Shown here: positions 11,488-19,436 of the stretch, piece after piece
Position numbering within the stretch: position 1 is the first letter of the stretch
How the letters are laid out: the number at the start of each line of letters is the position of its first letter
Assembly (NCBI RefSeq): GCF_963378095.1
Contig: NZ_OY726397.1
Span: forward strand, 3,658,001 to 3,722,000
Reading direction: 5' to 3'
DNA from: Mycolicibacterium sp. MU0053
Lineage (GTDB): Bacteria > Actinomycetota > Actinomycetes > Mycobacteriales > Mycobacteriaceae
Length of the DNA stretch: 64,000 bases
Made by a program: the position numbers and the translations under genes
The notes under the pieces: model-generated
What the model was told of the DNA's origin: nothing
Databases searched by the model: none
Seen by the model: only the letters and a program-made list of their open reading frames with translations

Positions 11488-11502
11488 CTCGCAGTGTGCG
11501 AG
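11488..11502. promoter_or_regulatory. Inverted repeat, candidate operator of divergent TetR/P450
   Basis: CTCGCA-GTG-TGCGAG: perfect 6-bp arms around a 3-bp centre. It overlaps a -35-like TTGACT (11484-11489) and lies between the P450 and TetR starts, just before the TetR ATG. Position and symmetry fit autoregulation. Confidence 0.4.
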
Positions 11503-11511
11503 AATCTACGG

Positions 11512-12057
11512 ATGGCCCTGCAAGACTGGTTGGTGGGTGACCGGCACGACGCGGCGGCCGACCGGATCTACGCGGGAGCGACCGCACTGATCACCCGCCG
11601 CGGTTACGACGCCTTCACCATCGATGCGCTGGCCGCCGCGATCCATTGCTCACCGGCCACGATCTACCGCCACACCGGCGGAAAGGCCGCCATCCGCGAC
11701 GAGGTGGTGGCGCGGCTGTCGCTGCAAGTGGTGGACACCGTCCGTCGCGAGATAGCCGGACTGCACGGATCCGACCGGGTGGTCACCGCCACCGCTGTGG
11801 CCTTGCGCGAGATGCGGTCCGAACCGTTCAGCCCGATGATGCGGGCCGTCCAACCCGGGCCCGGCAGTGACTGGCTGACCGCCTCGCCCATCGTCACCGG
11901 GCTCGCCGCCGAGATGCTGGCACAGTCCACTCCCGACCCGCTTGCTGCCCAGTGGCTGATCCGGGTGGTGATGTCGCTGTGGTTCTGGCCGCTCAAGGAC
12001 ACCCGCGAGGAGACCGAGATGCTGCGGCGACTCTTGGGTCCGCCGTTCGACGGCTGA
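11512..12057 (+). CDS. TetR family transcriptional regulator
   Basis: 181 residues from ATG 11512; an in-frame GTG at 11494 would add six residues but lies inside a palindrome. The N-terminal HTH is clear (GATALITRRGYDAFTIDALA ... SPATIYRHTGGKAAI). The C-terminal domain has no recognisable ligand signature. Divergent from the P450 gene, so it may control it. The next gene starts 21 bp downstream on the same strand and could be cotranscribed. Confidence 0.88.
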   Translation: MALQDWLVGDRHDAAADRIYAGATALITRRGYDAFTIDALAAAIHCSPATIYRHTGGKAAIRDEVVARLSLQVVDTVRREIAGLHGSDRVVTATAVALREMRSEPFSPMMRAVQPGPGSDWLTASPIVTGLAAEMLAQSTPDPLAAQWLIRVVMSLWFWPLKDTREETEMLRRLLGPPFDG

Positions 12058-12078
12058 CCGCTCGGGGATACTGAGGCG

Positions 12079-12477
12079 ATGTCTGACCGGTCTGACCGCA
12101 ACGTCCTTGGTGGCCCACTCGAACCGTGCGGCACCGAACCGCTGACTGGGTTCCACCGCGACGGGTGCTGTTCGGCCGGACCCGAGGACATCGGCCTGCA
12201 TACCATCTGCGCCGTCGTCACCGCCGACTTCCTCAAGCATCAACAATCCATCGGCAACGACCTGTCCACCCCGGCTCGCGCCTATCGCTTTCCCGGCCTG
12301 ACCCCCGGCGACCGGTGGTGTGTCACCGCGCGGAACTGGCTACGCGCCCACCACGCCGGGTGCGCCGCGCCGGTGGTCCTGGCCTGCACCCACGAACGGA
12401 CCCTGGACGTGGTTCAGCTGGAAACGTTGCGGCAGTACGCCGTTGACGTGCCCGACGACGTGGGCGACTTGGACTAG
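12079..12477 (+). CDS. DUF2237 family protein
   Basis: 132 residues, matching the short DUF2237 family almost end to end: NVLGGPLEPCGTEPLTGF, RDGCCSAGPEDIGLHTICA, GNDLSTPARAYRFPGLTPGD and RWCVTARNWL. Several conserved Cys and His residues suggest metal binding, but no function is established. ATG at 12079. Its TAG stop shares CTAG with the stop of the convergent DUF218 gene. Confidence 0.9.
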   Translation: MSDRSDRNVLGGPLEPCGTEPLTGFHRDGCCSAGPEDIGLHTICAVVTADFLKHQQSIGNDLSTPARAYRFPGLTPGDRWCVTARNWLRAHHAGCAAPVVLACTHERTLDVVQLETLRQYAVDVPDDVGDLD

Positions 12478-13052
12478 CCGAAGTTCGTGACAGGGCTGAG
12501 CGCATCGCGGACGAACTGGGTGATGTTCAGCGCCGGATTGCCGTCGGGGTAGCTGACGGTCGCCAGGATGTTGCCGCCGGCGGCGATGAAGTCACCGTCG
12601 GCGCGGCCCTGATGCGTGCTCGAGGTCACCAGGATGATGCCGGTGGTGCCCGCCTTCTCGGCCAGCGGAACGGAGAACCTGGCGTTCTGCACGGTGCTGT
12701 TGGCGCGGTCCTCGACGATGATCCGGCTGTTCGGAATACCGAGCGTGACGAGCATCTTGCGCATCTGCTCGGCCTCGGTGACACCGTTGCGCGGGTTGCC
12801 GCCCGTGACGATGACCGGCGACTGCGGGTAGCTGTGCGCGACCGCCAGCCCGGCCAGCACCCGTCGGCGCAGCAGCGGACGCATGCTGCCGTCCGGATGC
12901 AGGCCGTAGCCCAGGATGACGATCGCCGGTTTGGTGAAGTCCTTGCCCGCCGGTGTCGGCGCGGCCTGCGCAATCCCCAGTTCGACGCCGCCCAGGATCG
13001 TGACCAATGCCAGCGCCAGCGCGGCCACCGGCGCCTTCCATCGGCTGCGCAT
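12474..13052 (-). CDS. YdcF/SanA-like DUF218 family protein, exported or membrane-anchored
   Basis: 192 residues. The N-terminal hydrophobic segment (VAALALALVTILGGVELGIAQA) acts as a signal or anchor, then the DUF218 domain begins (PAIVILGYGLHPDGSMRPLLRRRV ... PVIVTGGNPRNGVTEAEQM ... RIIVEDRANSTVQNARF ... VTSSTHQGRAD). Relatives (SanA, ElyC, YdcF) are linked to envelope integrity and peptidoglycan or lipid-carrier metabolism; the chemistry is not settled. Probably faces the periplasm. Ends on a CTAG shared with the DUF2237 gene. Confidence 0.88.
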   Translation of the reverse strand: MRSRWKAPVAALALALVTILGGVELGIAQAAPTPAGKDFTKPAIVILGYGLHPDGSMRPLLRRRVLAGLAVAHSYPQSPVIVTGGNPRNGVTEAEQMRKMLVTLGIPNSRIIVEDRANSTVQNARFSVPLAEKAGTTGIILVTSSTHQGRADGDFIAAGGNILATVSYPDGNPALNITQFVRDALSPVTNFG

Positions 13053-13139
13053 ACACCCTCCGCGACTCTGGGACAGCTGAGGTCCACGTTACTGACGATG
13101 ATGTCGTTGCAGGGCGGGCGATTGTTACCCCCGGGGCGG

Positions 13140-14303
13140 TCAGTCCCCCTGCTCCCCGAGGTCTGCCAGAAACTGCGCCTCCGCGTTGTCGATGGCGGTC
13201 AAGGCTTCTGCGGTCAACTCCTGGCGTATCCCTGCCTCGGCGTGCGCGAATGGAATGTAGGCGCGCAACAGGTCGGGCAGATCCTGCAGGCATTGGAACG
13301 ACGCGTAGCCTATTTCCACCGCGGCGTCATTGAACAGGTTTTCTACCCGAACCTCGCTCCACCGCAGCGGATCCCCGGTCCCGTCTTCGATACAGGTCTC
13401 TAGGAGATTGCGGTGATCGGATGTGTCGAACCGCTGCCCCACCAGCGAGGCGAAGTACCTGTCGAGAAATTCCCGCTGCTCGTCGTCGGTGATGGCGGGC
13501 CCCTGATAGCCGGAACCACCCGTCGGCAGCGACCGACAGAGCCACTGCACCAGCGGCCGGCACGCCGGCCAGGTGTCGGATTCCATTGGAGTATGCGAGA
13601 TCTCGTCGGCGATCAGAGCCTCGTTCAGCCACGCGCAGGCATCGTTCAGACTCATCTCGACCAGCTCGGTATCGGCGTCGGTGCGATTGTGCTCAGCTAC
13701 CGCGAGAACGGCCTCGAGCGAATCCGGGACGAAGAACGCGTCCCCGGCAGTGGACATCATGTTGTGATCGATGAACACCACGCAGGTCATCTCGTAGCCG
13801 TGGGGTAGCCGCACCCCGAGCATCAGGTCGTCACCGTCGCCGAGCACATGGGTCATCCGCACCGCCCGGTACACGTTGGTCTGCGCCAAATCGGGGATCC
13901 ACGGCGGCAATTCGTCGTCGCGCTGCGAGACCTCCTGCGCGCAGCGGCTCGTCAAGTCGGGATCCTCGGCCAACTCCGCGAGCACCGCCAGCAGCGCGGT
14001 GGTCTCCGGGATCGGTACCGCGATGAAACTCTCGGCCAGGTCGTCGAGGTCGGGCGCGTCGGGCTCGGACTCAGGTTCGGGCGCTTCCAGCAACGGCGGG
14101 TCCGGCACCGTGGCCTGGACGATGGTGCTGACCAGCCACAGCAGATGCAGCGGATGGTCGGCGGCCAGCGCCTCGCGCACCTCCTCGACCAACGGAAACT
14201 CCTCGGGAGCCTCTGTCGGCGTCTCTTCCCGGCGGCGCCGACCGATGCGCCGGGCATCCCGTCGGGCCTGCTTGGCCTCGCGTCGTTGGCGGCCATCAGT
14301 CAT
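13140..14303 (-). CDS. Hypothetical protein, acidic, cytosolic
   Basis: 387 residues from ATG 14303. I recognise no domain. The first ~25 residues are strongly basic (RQRREAKQARRDARRIGRRR), the next part is very acidic (EAPEPESEPDAPDLDDLAE), and the rest looks like a globular, mostly helical protein with a central beta segment (YEMTCVVFIDHNMMSTAG). No signal peptide or membrane helix. Similar basic-then-acidic starts occur in SEC-C/DUF-type actinobacterial proteins of unknown role. It stands alone between the DUF218 gene and VapBC. Confidence 0.78.
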   Translation of the reverse strand: MTDGRQRREAKQARRDARRIGRRRREETPTEAPEEFPLVEEVREALAADHPLHLLWLVSTIVQATVPDPPLLEAPEPESEPDAPDLDDLAESFIAVPIPETTALLAVLAELAEDPDLTSRCAQEVSQRDDELPPWIPDLAQTNVYRAVRMTHVLGDGDDLMLGVRLPHGYEMTCVVFIDHNMMSTAGDAFFVPDSLEAVLAVAEHNRTDADTELVEMSLNDACAWLNEALIADEISHTPMESDTWPACRPLVQWLCRSLPTGGSGYQGPAITDDEQREFLDRYFASLVGQRFDTSDHRNLLETCIEDGTGDPLRWSEVRVENLFNDAAVEIGYASFQCLQDLPDLLRAYIPFAHAEAGIRQELTAEALTAIDNAEAQFLADLGEQGD

Positions 14304-14332
14304 GACCGGAACCCTACCGACCACGGACGCCT

Positions 14333-14716
14333 TCAGTTGGGCACTACCGTGACTGGGCAATGCAGCCCGGACGCGTTGCCCAACCGCGCGTCGGCGGTGA
14401 CGAGGGCGCAGTCCAGATTCTCGGCCAGGGCGACGTACATTGCGTCGTAGGCGGAAACCCCGTGGCGAAGCTCCCAAACCCGATCCAGCAGCGGCCCTGC
14501 GGCGTAACGGATCAACCCGATCCGGCTCCAGGCCTGGACACAGCTGTGGCCATCACCGGCACTCAGTGTTCCGGAGGCAGCGAGCCGTCGCAGCGCGCTG
14601 ACGACCTCGACGTCCACCAGATGCGGCGCATGCAAAGACTCGGCGGCGACCAACCGGCGGGCCTGACCGTCGTTGAGCAATGCCGACACCGCAGCGGAAG
14701 CATCGAGGACAATCAC
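14333..14716 (-). CDS. vapC: VapC-type PIN domain ribonuclease toxin
   Basis: 127 residues, the normal VapC size. The PIN acidic residues are visible: Asp in MIVLDASA (D5), Glu in DVEVVSALR (~40), Asp in SAYDAMYVALAE (~94) and Asp in LVTADARL (~112). The family cleaves RNA (tRNA, rRNA or mRNA) with Mg2+. The ATG overlaps the stop of the upstream antitoxin gene by four bases, the usual layout of a vapBC operon. Confidence 0.95.
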   Translation of the reverse strand: MIVLDASAAVSALLNDGQARRLVAAESLHAPHLVDVEVVSALRRLAASGTLSAGDGHSCVQAWSRIGLIRYAAGPLLDRVWELRHGVSAYDAMYVALAENLDCALVTADARLGNASGLHCPVTVVPN

Positions 14717-14928
14717 CGCCGCTCAGCCCGCACCGACTCCACGATTGAATCGGCTGAAATCCCCAGATCGGGCAGCGTGGCCACCAACGCGGCGTTGTCC
14801 ACCCGCCGGGTTGCCGCATCAAGCTCGCGGATGGCTACAGCAGTCACCGATGTTTTCGCCGAGCGCGCCAGCCGTTCGAGGCGGTCCATCACCTCTTCTG
14901 GCACGTTACGCAAATGCAAAGTCCGCAT
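14713..14928 (-). CDS. vapB: VapB/FitA-type ribbon-helix-helix antitoxin
   Basis: 71 residues from ATG 14928 (MRTLHLRNVPEEVMDRLERL), an RHH DNA-binding domain followed by a toxin-binding tail. I prefer 14928 over the ATG at 14937 because a -10 element TACAAT (minus strand, 14941-14936) overlaps the first ATG and places transcription start at the second: a leaderless mRNA, which is common in mycobacteria. A 19-bp palindrome upstream (14960-14978) is the likely operator for VapB-VapC autorepression. Confidence 0.92.
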   Translation of the reverse strand: MRTLHLRNVPEEVMDRLERLARSAKTSVTAVAIRELDAATRRVDNAALVATLPDLGISADSIVESVRAERR

Positions 14929-14935
14929 GCCCAAC

Positions 14936-14978
14936 ATTGTATGCGTGGTGCTGGCATATTGCTAGCAGCTAGCTAGCA
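14936..14978 (-). promoter_or_regulatory. vapBC promoter and operator
   Basis: On the minus strand: palindrome TGCTAGC-TAGCT-GCTAGCA (14978-14960), then TACAAT as -10 (14941-14936), then 7 nt to the vapB ATG at 14928. CTAG, otherwise sparse, occurs three times in the palindrome. This fits autoregulation by the RHH antitoxin and leaderless translation. Confidence 0.6.
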
Positions 14979-15027
14979 TTAGCGGGCCCGGCGCTGCAGG
15001 ATGAAGCCCACGGTGGGCTGCGGAGGT
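14979..15027 (-). pseudogene. Remnant of a PIG-L-type gene 3' end
   Basis: Read on the minus strand, this fragment encodes PTVGFILQRRAR and TAA, closely resembling the last residues of the PIG-L gene on the other side of the molybdopterin oxidoreductase gene (PTVGFILRRHTGK, stop at 17435). The nucleotide match is 22 of 23 (14996-15018 versus 17455-17477). Upstream in this frame there is soon a stop (TGA), so only the tail survives. Confidence 0.55.
14996..15018. repeat. 23-bp direct repeat, left copy
   Basis: 22 of 23 bases identical to 17455-17477, same orientation; the pair flanks the molybdopterin oxidoreductase gene. The sequence is the 3' coding end of a PIG-L gene. Confidence 0.7.
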
Positions 15028-15114
15028 ATCCACGGCTGCCTCGGAACTCAAACGCGCCGGTGGAGTCCAGTCGCTGGGCGGCAACTCTTGGACGAGAATG
15101 AGCCTTCGGCGTTA

Positions 15115-15143
15115 TTGCAAAGTGCTGAGCAGACGCTTAGCAT
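15115..15143 (+). promoter_or_regulatory. Candidate sigma70-type promoter of molybdopterin oxidoreductase gene
   Basis: TTGCAA (15115-15120), 17-bp spacer, TAGCAT (15138-15143), about 47 bp before the GTG start. A GACCA-AGAG-TGGTC inverted repeat follows between promoter and gene. Inferred by eye. Confidence 0.35.
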
Positions 15144-15190
15144 CGTGCCGACGACCAAGAGTGGTCGCCCTACGGTGAGGATCCCGGCCT

Positions 15191-17419
15191 GTGACTGAGA
15201 CGACCACGCGGCCGGGGATCTGCCGCATCTGCTCCGCGCACTGCGGCGTGCTCGCTACCGTGGTCGACGGCAGGCTGACCAAAGTGACCGGCGACCCGGA
15301 CAATCCGATGTTCAAGGGTTACACCTGCAGCAAAGGCCGTGCGTTACCGGAGATCCACAACAACCCGAGCCGCCTGCTGCACAGCCAGAAGCGCCAACCT
15401 GACGGAACCTACGCGCCCATCGACGCCGAACAGGCCACCGACGAGATCGCGGACCGCCTCAAGCACCTCATCGAAACCTACGGACCCCGCTCGGTGGCGC
15501 TGTATCTCGGCACCAACGGGCTGCCGTACCCGCCGAGCCCGTTGACGGCCAACGCCTTCATGCGCGCCATCGAATCACCGATGTTCTTCACCGCCAACAC
15601 CATCGACCAGCCCGGCAAGCAGATCGCGCTGGCTCTGCACGGGCACTGGCTGGGTGGAGACGTCCCGTTCAACGAGGCCGATACCTGGATGCTTGTCGGA
15701 ACCAACCCACTGGTCTCCAAGTCGATCGGAATTCCCGGCCAGAACCCGGGTCAGAGCCTGCGCGCCGCAATTGCCCGCGGCATGAACCTCATCGTCATCG
15801 ATCCCCGCCGCTCGCAGACCGCGGCGCGCGCGGCGATCCACATCCAGCCCCGACCAGGCGAGGACGTCGCCATCGTCGCCGGGATCATCAATTTCATTAT
15901 CCGCGAAAACCTCTGTGACACAGGGTTCCTCACCGAGAACGTCGTCGGTTTCGAGGAGTTGGCTGCCGCTGTCTCGCCCTTCTCGCCGGAGTACGTGTCC
16001 GAGCGCGCCGATATTCCGGTTCAGCAATTGATCGACGCGGCACACTTGTTCGCCACGCATGGGAGCCGCGGGGGCATGGTGAATGCTGGTACCGGAGCGA
16101 ACTTCTCCGCGCACGGCACTCTGCTGGAGTACCTCTGTTTGTGCCTGACCACGATATGTGGACGCTGGCAGCGTGCCGGTGAGCGCGTACTTCGGCCCAA
16201 CACGTTGATGCCGGCCTACACCGCCAAGGCCCAAGCACATCCGCCGTACGAGGGTTGGGGTTACGGCGAGCAGTTGCGGGTCCGTGGCCTCACCGACACC
16301 GTGGCAGGCCTGCCGACCGCTGCCCTGGCTGATGAGATCCTGCTGGAGGGCGAGGGACAGGTCCGGGCCCTGATCTGTGTCGGCGGCAATCCGATGGCTG
16401 CCTGGCCGGACCAGCGAAAGACCTACCGCGCCATGGAGTCTCTCGATCTGCTGGTCACCCTGGACACTGAGATGTCACTGACCTCGCGGCTCGCCGACTA
16501 CGTCATCGCACCGATGATGCAGATGGAAACCCCGGCCATGACCCAAGGCAGCGAGCTCATCAAATACTACGCCGGCGGGACCGGCATTCCGGCGGCGTAC
16601 GCGCAGTACGCGCCGCGCCTCATCGATCCACCCGAGGGCGCAGACCTGGTCGAGGAGTGGAAGTTCTTCCTCGGCCTGGCCAAGCGCATGAACCTGCAGA
16701 TGTTCTTCGTCAACTTCTTCGGCGGGGGCGGCGGCAGGTTCATGGAGTCGGCGCCGGTGGTGGTCACCATGGACAAGAACACCAACCTCACCACCGAGGA
16801 ATTGTTCGTCGAGATGTGCGCCAACTCCCGCATCCCTCTCGACGACGTCGCCAGCCACCCCCACGGCCGCATCTTCGACATCGACGCTGTGGTGCAGGAA
16901 CGCGACCCCGACTGCACCGCGCGCCTCGATATCGGCAACCCGCGCATGCTCACTGAACTCACCGAGGTGTTGGCCGAGGACTTTCACACCGCGCGCAGCG
17001 ACACGGCCTACCCCCTCCGGTTGATCTCCCGCAGGCACGGCAGCTTCATGAACTCCTCGGGCACCGGCCTCGCCAAGCTCAACGGGGGCAAACCCTACAA
17101 CCCGGCTTACATGCACCCCAACGCGCTCAATGCGCTCGGCTTACAGTCGGGGGACCTGGTGACAGTGACCTCGCCACACGACTACATCCCCGCCATCGCC
17201 GAGGCCGACGACAGCCTGCGTCACGACGTGATCGCCATGCACCACGCCTTTGGCGGTCTCCCGTCCGAGGACGACGAGGTCCGCGAACGTGGAAGCAACG
17301 TCGGGCGCCTCGTCCCCACCGCCATCGAGTACGACCCGATCTCCGGACTGCCCCGGCAGAGCAACATCCCGGTGAATGTCACCGCGCGCACGGTTGAAGA
17401 AGTGGACAACCTGGCTTAG
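15191..17419 (+). CDS. Molybdopterin-dependent oxidoreductase, formate dehydrogenase/MopB-like
   Basis: 742 residues, GTG start. The N-terminal 4Fe-4S motif is C11-x2-C14-x3-C18-x27-C46. It is followed by the MopB catalytic domains (LYLGTNGLPY, VGTNPLVSKSIGIPGQ, VIDPRRSQTA, GRWQRAGERVLRPN, ICVGGNPMAAWPD) and a C-terminal molydopterin-binding domain (LISRRHGSFMNSSG ... MHPNALNALGLQSGDLVTV). In the usual Mo-ligand segment (about residues 133-150, TANTIDQPGKQ) I see no Cys or SeCys, so it is not a classical formate dehydrogenase; an Asp or Ser ligand is possible. No Tat signal, so cytosolic. No adjacent electron-transfer subunit. Base composition looks less GC-rich than the neighbours, and the flanks carry copies of one PIG-L tail. 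Confidence 0.9.
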   Translation: MTETTTRPGICRICSAHCGVLATVVDGRLTKVTGDPDNPMFKGYTCSKGRALPEIHNNPSRLLHSQKRQPDGTYAPIDAEQATDEIADRLKHLIETYGPRSVALYLGTNGLPYPPSPLTANAFMRAIESPMFFTANTIDQPGKQIALALHGHWLGGDVPFNEADTWMLVGTNPLVSKSIGIPGQNPGQSLRAAIARGMNLIVIDPRRSQTAARAAIHIQPRPGEDVAIVAGIINFIIRENLCDTGFLTENVVGFEELAAAVSPFSPEYVSERADIPVQQLIDAAHLFATHGSRGGMVNAGTGANFSAHGTLLEYLCLCLTTICGRWQRAGERVLRPNTLMPAYTAKAQAHPPYEGWGYGEQLRVRGLTDTVAGLPTAALADEILLEGEGQVRALICVGGNPMAAWPDQRKTYRAMESLDLLVTLDTEMSLTSRLADYVIAPMMQMETPAMTQGSELIKYYAGGTGIPAAYAQYAPRLIDPPEGADLVEEWKFFLGLAKRMNLQMFFVNFFGGGGGRFMESAPVVVTMDKNTNLTTEELFVEMCANSRIPLDDVASHPHGRIFDIDAVVQERDPDCTARLDIGNPRMLTELTEVLAEDFHTARSDTAYPLRLISRRHGSFMNSSGTGLAKLNGGKPYNPAYMHPNALNALGLQSGDLVTVTSPHDYIPAIAEADDSLRHDVIAMHHAFGGLPSEDDEVRERGSNVGRLVPTAIEYDPISGLPRQSNIPVNVTARTVEEVDNLA

Positions 17420-18101
17420 GGGTTATCCGCGCACTCACTTGCCGGTGTGGCGTCGCAGGATGAAACCCACGGTGGGCCGGCCATCGAACTCTGGCAGCGG
17501 ACTTGCGGCCGCCTCGATCTGTCGGCGCGCCTGTTCGATGACCGGTGTGGCCGGGTCGAGTGGCCTCGTGCGCGGCCAGGGCCTCGATCGCGGCGTCGAG
17601 GTAGCCCTCGACCGGCTCCCCGTGCGTGGGCTGCGGACCGTTCTCGAACAGCCACCGCGGCGGATCGGTTAGGGCGTCGAAGGCGCCGGCCACCGCGGTC
17701 GCGCATTCGATGTGGTCGCGTTGGTTCGGCGCGCCCGGCTCCCATTCGGGACCGCCGTAAATGGCGAGCACCACCTCAGGTTCGACTGCGATGATCGCCT
17801 CGGCGATCTTGGCGCGCAGTTCAGGAGTGTCGTAAATGCTGCCGTCGAGAAAATCCCAGAATTGCACGTCGTGCACGCCGACGATCGCGGCCGATTCCCG
17901 CTGCTCGCGCTCGCGGACCGGACCCGCGATCTCGGTGGGCATGCCGGCGATTCCCGCCTCACCCCGCGACGCCAGCGCGTAATGCACCCTCTTGCCGGCC
18001 GTCGTCCACTTGGCCACCGCCGCGGCCATCTCGTACTCGGCATCGTCCGGATGCGCCACCACCACCAGTGCGGTGCGCCAGTCCGCCGGAAAGGGCTGCA
18101 C
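17379..18101 (-). CDS. PIG-L (LmbE-like) deacetylase, 3' end frameshifted
   Basis: 240 residues as read from GTG 18101. The zinc motif AHPDD (residues 16-20) and the later NQRDH (about 130) are intact, so the N-acetylglucosaminyl-type deacetylase core (as in MshB/Mca relatives) is complete. After about residue 190 (ALAAHEAT) the frame changes: in the +1 frame the expected tail continues as LDPATPVIEQARRQIEAAAS and ends PTVGFILRRHTGK with stop at 17435. The present frame instead runs 41 bp into the molybdopterin oxidoreductase gene. Around 17558-17572 some bases are missing or extra. Starts 2 bp after the AI-2E transporter gene, so cotranscribed. Could be a real mutation or a sequencing error. 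Confidence 0.8.
   Translation of the reverse strand: MQPFPADWRTALVVVAHPDDAEYEMAAAVAKWTTAGKRVHYALASRGEAGIAGMPTEIAGPVREREQRESAAIVGVHDVQFWDFLDGSIYDTPELRAKIAEAIIAVEPEVVLAIYGGPEWEPGAPNQRDHIECATAVAGAFDALTDPPRWLFENGPQPTHGEPVEGYLDAAIEALAAHEATRPGHTGHRTGAPTDRGGRKSAARVRWPAHRGFHPATPHRQVSARITPKPGCPLLQPCAR
17455..17477. repeat. 23-bp direct repeat, right copy
   Basis: Inside the 3' end of the PIG-L gene (codons for PTVGFIL). Matches 14996-15018 with one mismatch. Confidence 0.7.
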
Positions 18102-18103
18102 CC

Positions 18104-19282
18104 TCAGGGATCCCCGGAATCGTTTGCGGGGACGGCATTCTCCTCCGCTTCCTCAGGGTCCTCGATCTCGTCGGTCTCATCGGCGCGCAGGTCGATCTGT
18201 TCGTTGACGTAGCGCGCGACGACGGCGACCATGGCGACCGTAGGCACGGCCAGGAACGCCCCGACGATCCCGAACAGCGAACCGCCCGCGGTGACACCGA
18301 GCAGAACGAGCACCGGATGCAGCTTCATGGTGCGACTCTGCAGAATCGGCTGCAGCACATTGCCTTCGATCTGCTGGACCGCGATGATGAGCGCGAGCAC
18401 CAGCAGCGCGTTGGTGAAGCCGTTGGCCACCAGCGCAATCAGCACCGCCAGCGCGCCTGCCACGAAGGCGCCGACGAACGGCACGAACCCGCCGATGAAC
18501 GTCAGCACCGCCAGCACCGGTGCCAGCGGCACGCCGAGGATCAACAGCCCGGCGCCGATGAAGACCGCGTCGATCAGGCTCACCGCCGCCTGGGCGCGGA
18601 TGAAGCCGCCGAGGTTCTTCCACATTTCGGCCAGTACCTCGGCGAGGTGCCGACCCGCGCGGCTCCCGGTCGTGCGCGTCAACCAGGGCAGGAACCGGCG
18701 GCCGTCCTTGAGGAAGAAGAACGACAGCACGATGGTCAGCAACAGCGTCAGGACCAGCGTCCCCACGGTGCTGACGCCGGTGACGACGCCGCTGGCGATC
18801 GCCGAGGACGACTCCCGCATGGCGTTGACGACGGTGTCGACATAGCCGTCGAACTGTTCCTGCCGCAGGTTGATCGGTGGGCCCGCGATCCACTCCTGCA
18901 GCCTGCTGATGCCCGCTGTTGCCTGGTCGATGAGCTCCGGCATCTGGTTCAACACCGGCGGCACGATCAGCGCGACCACACCGGAGGCGAGAGCGAGGAA
19001 CAGCAGCAGGGTGGTCGTGGCCGACGCTGCCGGCGGCAGGCCTACCCGGTCCATCAGCAACCGGGCCGGCGGCCAGAGCACGGTGCACAGCACCACCGCA
19101 AGCAGCACCGGCAGGACGATCACCCACAGCTGTGCGGCAATCCAGGCGAGCACCACGGTGCCCGCGGCGATGGCCACGAGGATCACCGACCACTTCGCCA
19201 GCCAGGTGCCGCCGGCACCGATCACGGCGCCGCGATCCGGCCTGCTTCGGCTCGGCGAGCTATCGGAACCGGGATCGCTCAC
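18104..19282 (-). CDS. AI-2E family transporter (PerM/TqsA-like)
   Basis: 392 residues with about eight membrane segments: two pairs at the N-terminus (WSVILVAIAAGTVVLAWIAAQLWVIVLPVLLA ...), then the conserved core (LLLTIVLSFFFLKDGRRFLPWL, IGGFVPFVGAFVAGALAVLIALVANG, GSLFGIVGAFLAVPTVAMVAVVARY) and a charged acidic tail. The family exports or gates small molecules or ions; quorum signal transport has been shown only for a few members. GTG start at 19282. The PIG-L gene follows 2 bp later. Confidence 0.92.
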   Translation of the reverse strand: MSDPGSDSSPSRSRPDRGAVIGAGGTWLAKWSVILVAIAAGTVVLAWIAAQLWVIVLPVLLAVVLCTVLWPPARLLMDRVGLPPAASATTTLLLFLALASGVVALIVPPVLNQMPELIDQATAGISRLQEWIAGPPINLRQEQFDGYVDTVVNAMRESSSAIASGVVTGVSTVGTLVLTLLLTIVLSFFFLKDGRRFLPWLTRTTGSRAGRHLAEVLAEMWKNLGGFIRAQAAVSLIDAVFIGAGLLILGVPLAPVLAVLTFIGGFVPFVGAFVAGALAVLIALVANGFTNALLVLALIIAVQQIEGNVLQPILQSRTMKLHPVLVLLGVTAGGSLFGIVGAFLAVPTVAMVAVVARYVNEQIDLRADETDEIEDPEEAEENAVPANDSGDP

Positions 19283-19436
19283 GAGAATCCTTCCAACGCC
19301 ATGGGGCCCACGCTATCGCCATCGACGGCGCGTCGGTCACCGATGTCGAATAAGCCGTTGAGCTGCGTGCTCCAAACCCGACGCCCTACATTGTCAACGG
19401 CGGCCCATCCCGGTGCCGGCCGGACCGGGAGGCACC

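Noticed and set aside
14937-14937. ATG 14937 as vapB start
   Set aside because: It overlaps the TACAAT -10 element; ATG 14928 fits a leaderless transcript better.
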